Below, one piece after another: positions 1-5,960 of a DNA stretch of 11,340 nucleotides. This DNA is from an uncultured Selenomonadaceae bacterium (lineage in GTDB: Bacteria; Bacillota; Negativicutes; Selenomonadales; Selenomonadaceae), in assembly GCA_905236145.1 (NCBI GenBank), contig CAJOOE010000042.1:1-11340 (forward strand), read 5' to 3'. The notes under the pieces are model-generated. The model made no database searches. It was not told the DNA's origin and saw nothing but the letters and a program-made list of their open reading frames with translations. Each line of letters opens with the position of its first letter. The first letter of the stretch is position 1. The position numbers were made by a program, and so were the translations under genes.

Positions 1-419
1 ATTTCGAGCTGAAGGACAATCAAGCCGCATTTTTTAAGTTCGTCGCCGGCATTGTAAATCATTTCCGGAGTAAGTTTGTCGTTCGCTCCCTTGTAAAGCA
101 AAATTCTGTTTTGCCCGGAAGATTCGACGATTATCGAGGCAACGCCGTTTGCCGTGCCTTTTATGACATTTACGAACCGGGTGTCTATATTGTGGCGTTT
201 GAAATTTTCTACAGACTCAGTACCGAACATATCGTCACCGACGGCACTCACCATCAATACATCGGCTCCGAGTTTTGCGGCGGCGATCGCCTGATTTGCT
301 CCCTTACCCCCGCAAGCCGTGTGAAAATCTTGTGACGCTCTGGTTTCGCCGCCTTCCGGGACTTTGTCGATATATGAAACCACGTCCATAACCGTCGAAC
401 CGATTACAGCAATTTTCAT
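1..419 (-). CDS. rbsK: Ribokinase, N-terminal part (cut by left window edge)
   Basis: PfkB-family sugar kinase that phosphorylates D-ribose to ribose 5-phosphate in the cytoplasm. The first 139 residues are visible; the catalytic Asp and the ATP-binding C-terminal half lie outside the window. The N-terminus starts MKIAVIGSTVMDVV, and the family signature GGKGANQA follows at residues 37-44, with the AVGDDMFG segment at 59-66, all as expected for ribokinase. Chosen start is ATG at 419 with a GAGGAAGGGAG ribosome binding site just upstream. It lies 22 bases after the stop of rbsD on the same strand, so the two are very likely one transcript, and the pairing itself supports ribokinase over another PfkB kinase. 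No transporter gene is visible here; one could follow beyond the edge. Confidence 0.93.
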   Translation of the reverse strand, partial: MKIAVIGSTVMDVVSYIDKVPEGGETRASQDFHTACGGKGANQAIAAAKLGADVLMVSAVGDDMFGTESVENFKRHNIDTRFVNVIKGTANGVASIIVESSGQNRILLYKGANDKLTPEMIYNAGDELKKCGLIVLQLE

Positions 420-441
420 TCTCAAAACTCCCTTCCTCTTG

Positions 442-837
442 TCAAAATACCACGCCCGCACGAAGAATTACATTCGGATAAGGAGAAAATTCACCGGTGC
501 GAATTGCAAATTTTACGTTTGCCGAAAACTTTTTCAAATCATCGTGAGGCATAAATTCCGGCTCCAAATTCGGCAGAGATTTTTTGATGTAGTCGAAAAG
601 TTCCGGATTGTGTTCTTTAATTTCGTCGGCAAGGATATAACCTTCAACGCAGGTTTCCTCAAGAATCGCGTCCATTGTCTGCTTGAAAGTCGGAACGTTC
701 GCCGTCAAAATCAGATCGACAATGGGAACGCCTTTCGGAATCGGCATACCGGCATCCCCGATCATAAACAAATCTTTGTGACCGAGTGCGGCAATGTAAC
801 CGGCGAGTTGAGCGTTCAAAATTCCTTTTTTCTTCAT
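442..837 (-). CDS. rbsD: D-ribose pyranase RbsD
   Basis: Cytoplasmic mutarotase that interconverts the beta-pyranose and beta-furanose forms of D-ribose, supplying the furanose used by ribokinase. The 131-residue length matches the family. The catalytic His is at position 20 in LGHKD and the conserved Asp at 28 in IGDAGMPIP. The C-terminal signature RTGEFSPYPNVILRAGV is present at about residues 112-128. Start ATG at 837 has a clean GGAGGT at 846-851. It is the first gene of a minus-strand rbsD-rbsK unit. A 6-bp-arm inverted repeat (861-876) sits just upstream of the ribosome binding site and could be a repressor operator. I found no convincing sigma-70 promoter upstream. Confidence 0.95.
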   Translation of the reverse strand: MKKKGILNAQLAGYIAALGHKDLFMIGDAGMPIPKGVPIVDLILTANVPTFKQTMDAILEETCVEGYILADEIKEHNPELFDYIKKSLPNLEPEFMPHDDLKKFSANVKFAIRTGEFSPYPNVILRAGVVF

Positions 838-860
838 TTTTCTCTACCTCCGTTTTTCAC

Positions 861-876
861 TTTGTCGATTGACAAA
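861..876. promoter_or_regulatory. Inverted repeat upstream of rbsD, possible operator
   Basis: TTTGTC-GATT-GACAAA is a perfect 6-bp inverted repeat with a 4-base spacer, placed 10 bases upstream of the rbsD ribosome binding site. Position would suit a repressor that blocks transcription of rbsDK. It lacks the central CG typical of LacI-family ribose operators, so the regulator type is unknown. Function is inferred from position and symmetry only. Confidence 0.35.
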
Positions 877-944
877 AAATTTCCAAATATTTATTCTGCA
901 ATTTGTCCTTTTATCCCTTGAGTAATTTTGATTTTTACGAAAAC

Positions 945-972
945 TTTTTTTCGGCGGCGAAAAAAATTTTTT
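945..972. other. AT-rich hairpin with T tail between rbsD and the small ORF
   Basis: Seven T then CG, a GCGG loop, CG and seven A form a perfect 9-bp stem, followed by six T on the plus strand. It resembles an intrinsic terminator, but no plus-strand gene precedes it and the stem is mostly A:T. It may only reflect the A/T tracts common in this genome. The rest of 838-1074 shows no gene on either strand. Confidence 0.25.
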
Positions 973-1001
973 AACCTAAACTTAAAATTTTTTTAAGGAA
1001 A

Positions 1002-1017
1002 ATCCGATATATCCGAT
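1002..1017. promoter_or_regulatory. Direct repeat ATCCGAT x2, possible regulator site
   Basis: Two identical heptamers ATCCGAT occur at 1002-1008 and 1011-1017, a 9-base period close to one helical turn. They lie about 60 bases upstream of the small plus-strand ORF, where an activator site would be expected. No strong -35/-10 pair accompanies them. Regulatory role is inferred only. Confidence 0.25.
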
Positions 1018-1074
1018 TTAATATTTGAAAGGATTGAAATTAAAGAGAAAAATTTTTTCGGGGAGTGAAATGAA

Positions 1075-1227
1075 ATGAAGGATTTGAAAAGGCGATTGAT
1101 TGGCGGATTTTTGAGCGGTTTTATTTTGTTTGCCGGAAGCATCGGAATTTACTCGACAAATTTTTCTTTGTCGGACTACATAAACGCCGCTGTTGACGCT
1201 CAAAACGTATTCTTCAAATTCGTGTAA
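1075..1227 (+). CDS. Small hydrophobic membrane peptide, 50 residues, unknown
   Basis: A short reading frame encoding MKDLKRRLIGGFLSGFILFA and a further 30 residues. The first seven residues carry five charges (three Lys/Arg near the membrane face), followed by a Gly/Phe/Leu-rich hydrophobic stretch at about 8-26 that would form one membrane helix or an uncleaved signal anchor, then a polar tail ending NVFFKFV. A GGGGAGTG ribosome binding site at 1060-1067 lies at suitable distance from the ATG. Codon use (AAA, TTT, TTG, GCC, GGA) resembles the neighbours. The 3' side ends in a strong terminator stem at 1294-1339, which fits a single-gene transcript. I do not recognise the family. A secreted peptide, small membrane protein or toxin-like peptide are all possible; a chance frame cannot be excluded. 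Confidence 0.5.
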   Translation: MKDLKRRLIGGFLSGFILFAGSIGIYSTNFSLSDYINAAVDAQNVFFKFV

Positions 1228-1286
1228 AAATTGCAGATAAATTTGCATTTCTGCCGGCACGACCCGAAAATAAATTTTGACTTCAC

Positions 1287-1350
1287 AAAAAAAACGCCTT
1301 ATGTTTTCCCGGAATTTTTTCCGAGCGGATATAGGGCGTAAATTTTTTAT
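1287..1350. terminator. Bidirectional intrinsic terminator
   Basis: ACGCCTTAT at 1294-1302 pairs with ATAGGGCGT at 1331-1339 (one G:T pair), with an inner CGGAA/TTCCG hairpin. Eight A at 1287-1294 give a T run for the minus strand, and AAATTTTTT at 1340-1348 gives one for the plus strand. It would end the small plus-strand gene and the convergent secreted-protein gene. Confidence 0.8.
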
Positions 1351-1362
1351 AAAAGTTTGTGA

Positions 1363-2391
1363 TTACTCTTCAGAATTTTCGGTGTCGATTTCATTTTCAT
1401 TTTCGTTTTCGGAGTTGTATTCTTCCGATTCTTCTTCGTCGGAATTTTCATTTTCGTCTGCAATTTCAAGTTTGTCGCTGTTCTGTAAAGCGTAAACCGT
1501 TGTATTTTTTCTTATCTCAACCAAGATTTCCGTACCCGCCGGAACTTCAATATTTTTTCCTTTGACGAAAACTCCGGCGACCGCACCCAAAGGCCCCAAG
1601 ACAGCAATACCGACAAGACTTGCACCGCCCGCCATTTTCAAGCGTTTCATTTCTTCTTTTGATTTTTCGCCGTTGTAAATTTCAATGTTCCGCCCGTCAA
1701 GACTTTTCAATTTGTTGAAGTCAATTTCAAGTTTCGCGTTTCGCCCGAAAGACTTTGCGTCTTTGACATTTTTTACCGTGCCTTCACCGGGCAGCCCCTT
1801 CGCCAAAACAAGTTTGCCGCCGATTATCAAATTTTCCGCAACTTTAATTTCTATAGTGTCCCCGACGTCCAATTCTTTGGAATTTAAATCTTTTGTCAAA
1901 ACAACCTTCAACATCGTATCGGAAGGAATTTGAGTTTCGACCATCGGAATTTCTTCACTGCCGAAAGTTTCCAACGCCAAATTTTTTATTCTTTCGTTGA
2001 AAGTACCCTGCTTGATCTCTCCCAAAACAGATCTCTCAAGTGAATCAAGTCTTATGCCGACACCTTCGGAGCCGACCTCATGTTTACTGTTCCACTCCAG
2101 AGCATTTAACTTTGCCAAAACTCCCGGTGCAGCGTCGTTGTTGTAAATTATGTCGTAAATTGCGTCAATGCGGGCGTTCATATTTCCACGCATATTTTTT
2201 CCGGTATAATTTTTTTCCAGTTGACTCAATCTGTTCAAAATCGACCCGTTCTGCTCCTCGCCGTAAGTGTCGATTTCGATTTGAGCAATTTTTTCATTCA
2301 CGGAATCTCCCGCCGCAAAAGAAATTGTCGGCGAAGAAAAAATCATCGTCGCCGCCAATCCCGCACAAATAATTTTTTTTAAGTTTTTCAT
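1363..2391 (-). CDS. Secreted protein with N-terminal repeats and acidic tail, unknown function
   Basis: A 342-residue exported protein. Residues 1-27 form a Sec signal peptide (MKNLKKIICAG, hydrophobic core, then SFA/A or FAA/G cleavage). Residues about 34-145 hold imperfect repeats built on a length-conserved Leu/Glu pattern: LNRLSQLEKNYTG, NARIDAIYDIIY, LAKLNALE, IRLDSLERSVLG, NERIKNLALETFG. Residues about 159-240 look like a beta domain (VGDTIEIKVAENLIIGGKL, AKGLPGEGTVK). Residues 254-276 are a Gly/Ala-rich hydrophobic glycine-zipper-like segment. The last 33 residues are almost only Asp, Glu, Asn and Ser. Start ATG at 2391 has GGAGG at 2400-2404. It begins 20 bases after the sirtuin stop, so co-transcription is likely. 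A cell-envelope or surface role is inferred; no enzyme motif is seen. Confidence 0.85.
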   Translation of the reverse strand: MKNLKKIICAGLAATMIFSSPTISFAAGDSVNEKIAQIEIDTYGEEQNGSILNRLSQLEKNYTGKNMRGNMNARIDAIYDIIYNNDAAPGVLAKLNALEWNSKHEVGSEGVGIRLDSLERSVLGEIKQGTFNERIKNLALETFGSEEIPMVETQIPSDTMLKVVLTKDLNSKELDVGDTIEIKVAENLIIGGKLVLAKGLPGEGTVKNVKDAKSFGRNAKLEIDFNKLKSLDGRNIEIYNGEKSKEEMKRLKMAGGASLVGIAVLGPLGAVAGVFVKGKNIEVPAGTEILVEIRKNTTVYALQNSDKLEIADENENSDEEESEEYNSENENENEIDTENSEE

Positions 2392-2411
2392 ATAAACATC
2401 CTCCGAAAATT

Positions 2412-3239
2412 TTACAACAAGTTTAAAACATCTTTTATGTCGCCGTCAATCAAAATACTTCTGTCCGAAATTTCTTTCGGTGCAAAGACTTGCCCTTTGT
2501 TTATGCAAATATAAAAAGATTTTTCGTTTTCCGCAGTGAAAGACCAAAAAGGATATTTGATTATTCCCGGCGTATTTCCCCCGACTCCGAGTTCAAGGTA
2601 AACAATTTCATCGGAAAAATGCCGGTGCAAAAATTTTTGATAATGAGCGGACGCAAGTTTCCAACCGGCATCTTCGACAAATGTTTCGTCAATGCGTAAA
2701 TTCGTCGTCATCATTTCCCCGCATTTCGGGCAGTGCGGAAAAAATTCTTCCGGCACGCTCATATTTTTTTGACTTTCAAGCATTTTTCGGACGGATTTTT
2801 CATTGTCATAAGTTCGATTGTGACAGGGAACGGAACATTGAAAAAGTCCGTAATCTCCCTGCGTGTAGAAGAGCCGCGATTTGTCAAAACCGTTATTTTG
2901 AAAAAGATGATCCACATTCGTCGTCAAGACAAAATAATCTTTGTTTCGGACGAGTTCAAGCAATTTTTTGTGAACGTCGCTTGCCGGTCTGTCGTAACGA
3001 TTATAATAAATATTTCTGCTCCAAAATGCCCAAAATTCTCCGGGCGTGTCGTAGGGATAAAAACCGCCGGAATACATATCGTGAAAGCCGTATTTTTCTT
3101 CAAAGTCCGAAAAATATTTTTTGAAACGTTCGCCGGAATAATCGCAGCCCGCCGCCGTCGAAAGTCCCGCTCCGGCTCCGATTAAAATATTTTTTGCCTT
3201 GCGAATAATTTCACCGGCACGAGCAATTTCGTCTTTCAA
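2412..3239 (-). CDS. Sir2-family protein, macrodomain-linked (SirTM-like) type
   Basis: NAD-dependent sirtuin of 275 residues. The NAD-binding motif GAGAGLST is at 21-28, TTNVDHLFQ at 106-114, a Cys4 zinc site at C135, C139, C170, C173, and LELGVGGNTPGIIKYP at 215-230. At the usual catalytic His position (the HG motif) this protein has YTQGDYG, with Gln127. As I recall from published work on class M sirtuins of staphylococci and streptococci, which are reported to ADP-ribosylate a lipoylated GcvH-like carrier, they carry a similar Gln; this points to ADP-ribosylation rather than ordinary deacetylation. Start is taken as TTG at 3239, 9 bases after GGAGGT (3249-3254); an upstream GTG at 3332 would begin inside the preceding terminator. 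No macrodomain, GcvH-like or lipoate ligase gene adjoins it. The next gene down is a secreted protein. Confidence 0.9.
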   Translation of the reverse strand: MKDEIARAGEIIRKAKNILIGAGAGLSTAAGCDYSGERFKKYFSDFEEKYGFHDMYSGGFYPYDTPGEFWAFWSRNIYYNRYDRPASDVHKKLLELVRNKDYFVLTTNVDHLFQNNGFDKSRLFYTQGDYGLFQCSVPCHNRTYDNEKSVRKMLESQKNMSVPEEFFPHCPKCGEMMTTNLRIDETFVEDAGWKLASAHYQKFLHRHFSDEIVYLELGVGGNTPGIIKYPFWSFTAENEKSFYICINKGQVFAPKEISDRSILIDGDIKDVLNLL

Positions 3240-3248
3240 ACTCAAAAC

Positions 3249-3267
3249 ACCTCCGCCGGGAATTATA
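3249..3267 (-). promoter_or_regulatory. Extended -10 promoter and ribosome binding site for the sirtuin gene
   Basis: On the minus strand TGT-TATAAT gives a perfect -10 (3262-3267) with the TGn extension, and GGAGGT lies at 3249-3254. No -35 match is needed for an extended -10 promoter and none is clear. This places transcription start near 3254, a very short leader, and supports the TTG start at 3239. The -10 lies 12 bases beyond the T run of the upstream terminator. Confidence 0.6.
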
Positions 3268-3279
3268 ACACATTTAAGC

Positions 3280-3319
3280 AAAAAAAATCTCCCGGACCGA
3301 AGAATTTTAATCCGAGAGA
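3280..3319 (-). terminator. Intrinsic terminator of the 85-codon gene
   Basis: On the minus strand TCTCTCGGA (3311-3319) pairs with TCCGGGAGA (3288-3296) through nine pairs including one G:T, followed by eight T (3280-3287). On the plus strand the wobble becomes a C:A mismatch, so it is oriented for the minus strand. It starts 22 bases after the stop of the small gene ending at 3341. Confidence 0.8.
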
Positions 3320-3340
3320 AAAATTTTTTCACGCAACGAT

Positions 3341-3598
3341 TTATTTTTTGCCGGTGACTTTTGCGGCAACGGAGGACACGGCGGAACTTGCGGCATTTGA
3401 AAGGACTTCCGCAAGGATCGCCGGCAGAGCGGTTTTTATTACGCCGACAACGTCATTTAAAACTGCGTTGTACAGATCGCCGCCGTCCGTGACACCGCGT
3501 CCGTTTTCGGTGATGAAAAATTTCTTCGGGTGATCTCCGGCCTTCAACGCCTCGTCAATTTTTTCGGCAATAAGTTTTTCCAGTTGCTCTTTGTTCAT
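3341..3598 (-). CDS. Small protein of 85 residues, amphipathic C-terminal half, unknown
   Basis: Starts MNKEQLEKLIAEKIDEALKA, a charged helix, then a Gly-containing middle (ITENGRGVTDGGD, 29-41) and an Ala/Val/Ser-rich stretch from about 42 to 80 (NDVVGVIKTALPAILAEVL and on) ending in VTGKK. The second half could be a long amphipathic helix or a membrane-associated hairpin. Start ATG at 3598 is preferred over an ATG at 3691 because GGGAGAGTG lies at 3605-3613 and the residues added by the longer form look like translated spacer. A terminator follows the stop. The only candidate promoter is a TTGACC (3708-3713) with a poor -10. No family is recognised. Nothing about the neighbours reveals its job; it appears to be a single-gene unit. 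Confidence 0.7.
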   Translation of the reverse strand: MNKEQLEKLIAEKIDEALKAGDHPKKFFITENGRGVTDGGDLYNAVLNDVVGVIKTALPAILAEVLSNAASSAVSSVAAKVTGKK

Positions 3599-3749
3599 AA
3601 ATTTCACTCTCCCAAAAAATTTTTGTAAACGATTTTTGATACTTTTCTGCAAGCCGAAAAATTTTCCTGCCGCCGCCGAGAAAATAAGCACTTCACCGGT
3701 TTAAGCGGTCAAAAAAATTTTCCCTTAATCCTCACCCGTTACCGATTGT

Positions 3750-3778
3750 TTGACGTATAAGAAAATACCGTGTAAAAT
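3750..3778 (+). promoter_or_regulatory. Sigma-70 promoter of the multi-membrane protein gene
   Basis: TTGACG at 3750-3755 and TAAAAT at 3773-3778 are separated by exactly 17 bases. The gene starts at 3805 after an AGGAGG at 3789-3794, so the leader is about 20 bases. The -10 overlaps an in-frame TTG at 3778, arguing against that codon as the start. Confidence 0.75.
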
Positions 3779-3804
3779 TGCCGGGAAGAGGAGGAAAAAT
3801 TTTT

Positions 3805-5622
3805 ATGAAGTATGAGGACGAAAAAATTTTTTGGTTCGCGGCGGGAATAATTTTTTCGATAATTGCAAGCGGACAATTTATTTTCGGCGAATTGCCTTTG
3901 GGTCACGACGTATTTTTCCATTTGCTGCGAATTGAAGGAATGAGCGAAAGTCTTTCCGGCGGACAATTCCCGGTAAAAATGCAAGGATATTTTTTCAACG
4001 ATTACGGCTATCCGGCAGGATTTTTTTACCCGGATTTGTTTTTGTATATCCCGGCAGTTTTGAGATTGACCGGAGTCGATTTGTTCGACGCTTACAAAAT
4101 TTTCTGTGTCCTCATAACCCTTGCGACTTTCTTTGTCGCCTTTCAAAGTTTTTCCTCACTTTTTGAAAATCGGAGAGCCGGCGGAATTTCGGCACTCGTT
4201 TACACCGGATTTTTATACAGACTTTTCGATATGCAGACGAGGTCGGCGACAGGTGAATCAACTGCACTGATATTTATGCCGCTCGCTTTGATAAGTTTTT
4301 GGCTGATGCTCAATCGCTCGCCGAAATTTTGGATCGGAACGGTTATCGGATTTACCGGAGTTTTGCAATCGCATATAATAAGTTCGCTTATGATGATTGC
4401 GGCGGCAACGATTTTGTTTTTGATTTCTCTGCGGCAGATTTTTGATCGGGAAAATTTTTTCGCATTTGCAAAAGCCGCCGGATTTACTTTTCTTTTGAAC
4501 ATTTGGTTTTATTTTCCCTTCGTCGATTTTTACGGTCAATACGATTTTCACATGAAAAATGTTTTCACTCATCCGGAATCTTTGACGGATATTGCGGTTA
4601 ATCTCGATTGGTTTATCGGTTACAGGGGATTTTGCGGAGAACTCTTTGCCGCCTGTATTTTAATTTCCGTCGGCTTTATGTTTTACCGGAATTTTGTGAA
4701 AGGCATTTGCGGCGGAAACGACAAATTTTTTTGGACGCTGTTTTTTGTCGGATTGTTTTTCTTGGCGGCGACGACAAAATTTTTTGTTTGGGAAGAGATT
4801 TTGAGCGTTAAAATTCTCGCCGATTCTCTTGCCGTCTTGCAATTCCCTTTCCGATTTATGATTTTCACGTCAATTTGTTGGTCGGGTTGTTTTGGAATTG
4901 CCGCGAATGAAATTTGCAAACGCAAGAATTTTTCCGGAATTGTTCCGGCGATTTTTTGCGTTTTGATTTTCGCCAACAATCTTTACGACGCAAAAGCCGA
5001 CAATTTTTCACTCCGTCAAAATTACGCGAACACTTCGGTTAAAACTTTTTTTGAAAATTGCCTGTTTGATTTTGACAATCTGCCGGAGAATTATCAAAAA
5101 ATTTCCATAACCGATTTTACCGCCGTCGAAAAGCGGGAGAACGCTCCTTTTAACGTCGGCATTGTTTACGCAGACTATATTTATTCGGATATAAAAATTT
5201 CAAATTTGGCGGACAGGGTGCCGCCGGAAAAATTGATCGGCTGCAAATATATTGACGGGTCGATAATCGGCAGGGAAATTTTCCCTCCGAATAAAATCAC
5301 GCCGCCGGAATTTGTGACGAATTTTGAAAGGCACGGAATGACCGTTACATTTGAATCAAATTGCCCGGACGCGACGGAAATAACTTTGCCGATGTTTTAT
5401 TTTCCGGTTTACCGGGCGGAAACTTCAACCGGCGAAATTTTAAAACTTTCTTCCGGCGATTTGCATAAAATGAAAGTGGAGGTTCCGGCGGGAGAAAACA
5501 AGATTGAAATAAAATTCGTCGGTCAACCGGCTTGGACGATTTCGGAAATTGTTTCGCAGGTCGCCTTCGTTTTATTCCTGTTTCAAATTTTTTTCCGGGA
5601 AAAAAGTTTGTCGTTTGCATGA
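3805..5622 (+). CDS. Multi-membrane GT-C/YfhO-like protein, 605 residues
   Basis: An integral membrane protein with about ten or more hydrophobic segments, from FAAGIIFSIIASGQFIFG near the N-terminus to a final one at about 578-597. The first outside loop carries GHDVFFHLLRIEGM (33-46), SGGQFPVKM and then NDYGYPAGFFYPD (65-77), the pattern seen in the 6-pyruvoyl-tetrahydropterin-synthase-related membrane family (Pfam PTPS_related) and YfhO-type proteins. GT-C enzymes keep an acidic residue in this loop, here D35, so a lipid-linked sugar transferase is a reasonable inference. Residues about 400-570 form a soluble, probably extracytoplasmic, beta-rich domain. Start ATG at 3805 is preceded by AGGAGG and a good promoter. 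No cell-wall or glycan genes adjoin it, so the substrate is unknown. Confidence 0.75.
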   Translation: MKYEDEKIFWFAAGIIFSIIASGQFIFGELPLGHDVFFHLLRIEGMSESLSGGQFPVKMQGYFFNDYGYPAGFFYPDLFLYIPAVLRLTGVDLFDAYKIFCVLITLATFFVAFQSFSSLFENRRAGGISALVYTGFLYRLFDMQTRSATGESTALIFMPLALISFWLMLNRSPKFWIGTVIGFTGVLQSHIISSLMMIAAATILFLISLRQIFDRENFFAFAKAAGFTFLLNIWFYFPFVDFYGQYDFHMKNVFTHPESLTDIAVNLDWFIGYRGFCGELFAACILISVGFMFYRNFVKGICGGNDKFFWTLFFVGLFFLAATTKFFVWEEILSVKILADSLAVLQFPFRFMIFTSICWSGCFGIAANEICKRKNFSGIVPAIFCVLIFANNLYDAKADNFSLRQNYANTSVKTFFENCLFDFDNLPENYQKISITDFTAVEKRENAPFNVGIVYADYIYSDIKISNLADRVPPEKLIGCKYIDGSIIGREIFPPNKITPPEFVTNFERHGMTVTFESNCPDATEITLPMFYFPVYRAETSTGEILKLSSGDLHKMKVEVPAGENKIEIKFVGQPAWTISEIVSQVAFVLFLFQIFFREKSLSFA

Positions 5623-5632
5623 TTTCCGAAAC

Positions 5633-5708
5633 AAACCTGAAGTCGCAAAAATTTCCAAAATTACCGGACAAAAAGACGATATTCCGGTAAAATTTGTCCG
5701 ACAGGTTT
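5633..5708 (+). promoter_or_regulatory. Structured leader between membrane-protein gene and rubredoxin
   Basis: Three perfect inverted repeats fit in this 76-base stretch: AAACCTG (5633-5639) with CAGGTTT (5702-5708); CGGACAAA (5665-5672) with TTTGTCCG (5693-5700); and TTACCGGA (5661-5668) with TCCGGTAA (5683-5690). The first two can nest. The third overlaps the second and excludes it. The AGGAGG of the rubredoxin gene follows two bases later (5711-5716). This could be a weak terminator of the upstream gene, or a switchable leader; no known riboswitch class is recognised. Confidence 0.5.
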
Positions 5709-5726
5709 TAAGGAGGTTGTTGAAAA

Positions 5727-5882
5727 ATGAAATGGGTTTGCAATGTTTGCGGATATGAATACGACGAAGAAACGGGAGATCCGGACAACGGCATTGAGCC
5801 GGGAACGAAATTTGAGGATTTGCCGGAAGATTTTGTCTGCCCTCTCTGCGGCGTGGGTAAAGACGATTTTTCAAAAGAATGA
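5727..5882 (+). CDS. Rubredoxin
   Basis: A 51-residue iron protein carrying one Fe bound by four Cys, used for single-electron transfer in the cytoplasm, in anaerobes often to peroxide, superoxide or oxygen reductases. The two binding loops are CNVCGY (C5, C8) and CPLCGV (C38, C41), with the usual KWVC start, Pro/Asp-rich middle (DPDNGIEPGTKFEDLPEDFVC region) and the FSK end. Length is standard for the family. Start ATG has AGGAGG ten bases upstream. It lies between the membrane-protein gene (104 bases upstream, structured leader) and a terminator in front of recA, so it is a short unit of its own or the tail of the upstream transcript. No partner reductase is adjacent. Confidence 0.95.
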   Translation: MKWVCNVCGYEYDEETGDPDNGIEPGTKFEDLPEDFVCPLCGVGKDDFSKE

Positions 5883-5912
5883 TTCGGTTGTAAAATTAAA
5901 TACTTTTTATAT

Positions 5913-5960
5913 CGTGTGAACGTTTTCAAAATTGCGGAAAATGTTTCGCACGGTATTTTT
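5913..5960 (+). terminator. Intrinsic terminator after rubredoxin, overlapping recA control region
   Basis: CGTGTGAACGTTTTC (5913-5927) pairs with GAAAATGTTTCGCACG (5937-5952) through 15 pairs, two of them G:T, with one bulged T, then GTATTTTT. The shape fits an intrinsic terminator for rubredoxin. The same bases carry near-symmetric GAAC/GTTTC elements that could be an SOS operator. A weak candidate recA promoter, TTGCGG (5932-5937) and TATTTT (5954-5959) with a 16-base spacer, lies over its second half. Confidence 0.6.

Noticed and set aside
364..921. Plus-strand open frame of 185 codons opposite rbsD/rbsK
   Set aside because: It covers two well-recognised minus-strand genes and their ribosome binding sites; its product is Phe/Arg-rich with no domain, typical of antisense translation in this genome.
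3599..3691. N-terminal extension of the 85-codon gene from an ATG at 3691
   Set aside because: The extension would be translated through the internal ribosome binding site GGGAGAGTG and has no conserved look; the shorter start is better supported.
3778..3804. TTG at 3778 as the start of the membrane protein
   Set aside because: It overlaps the -10 box TAAAAT of a near-consensus promoter, and the ATG at 3805 has its own AGGAGG.
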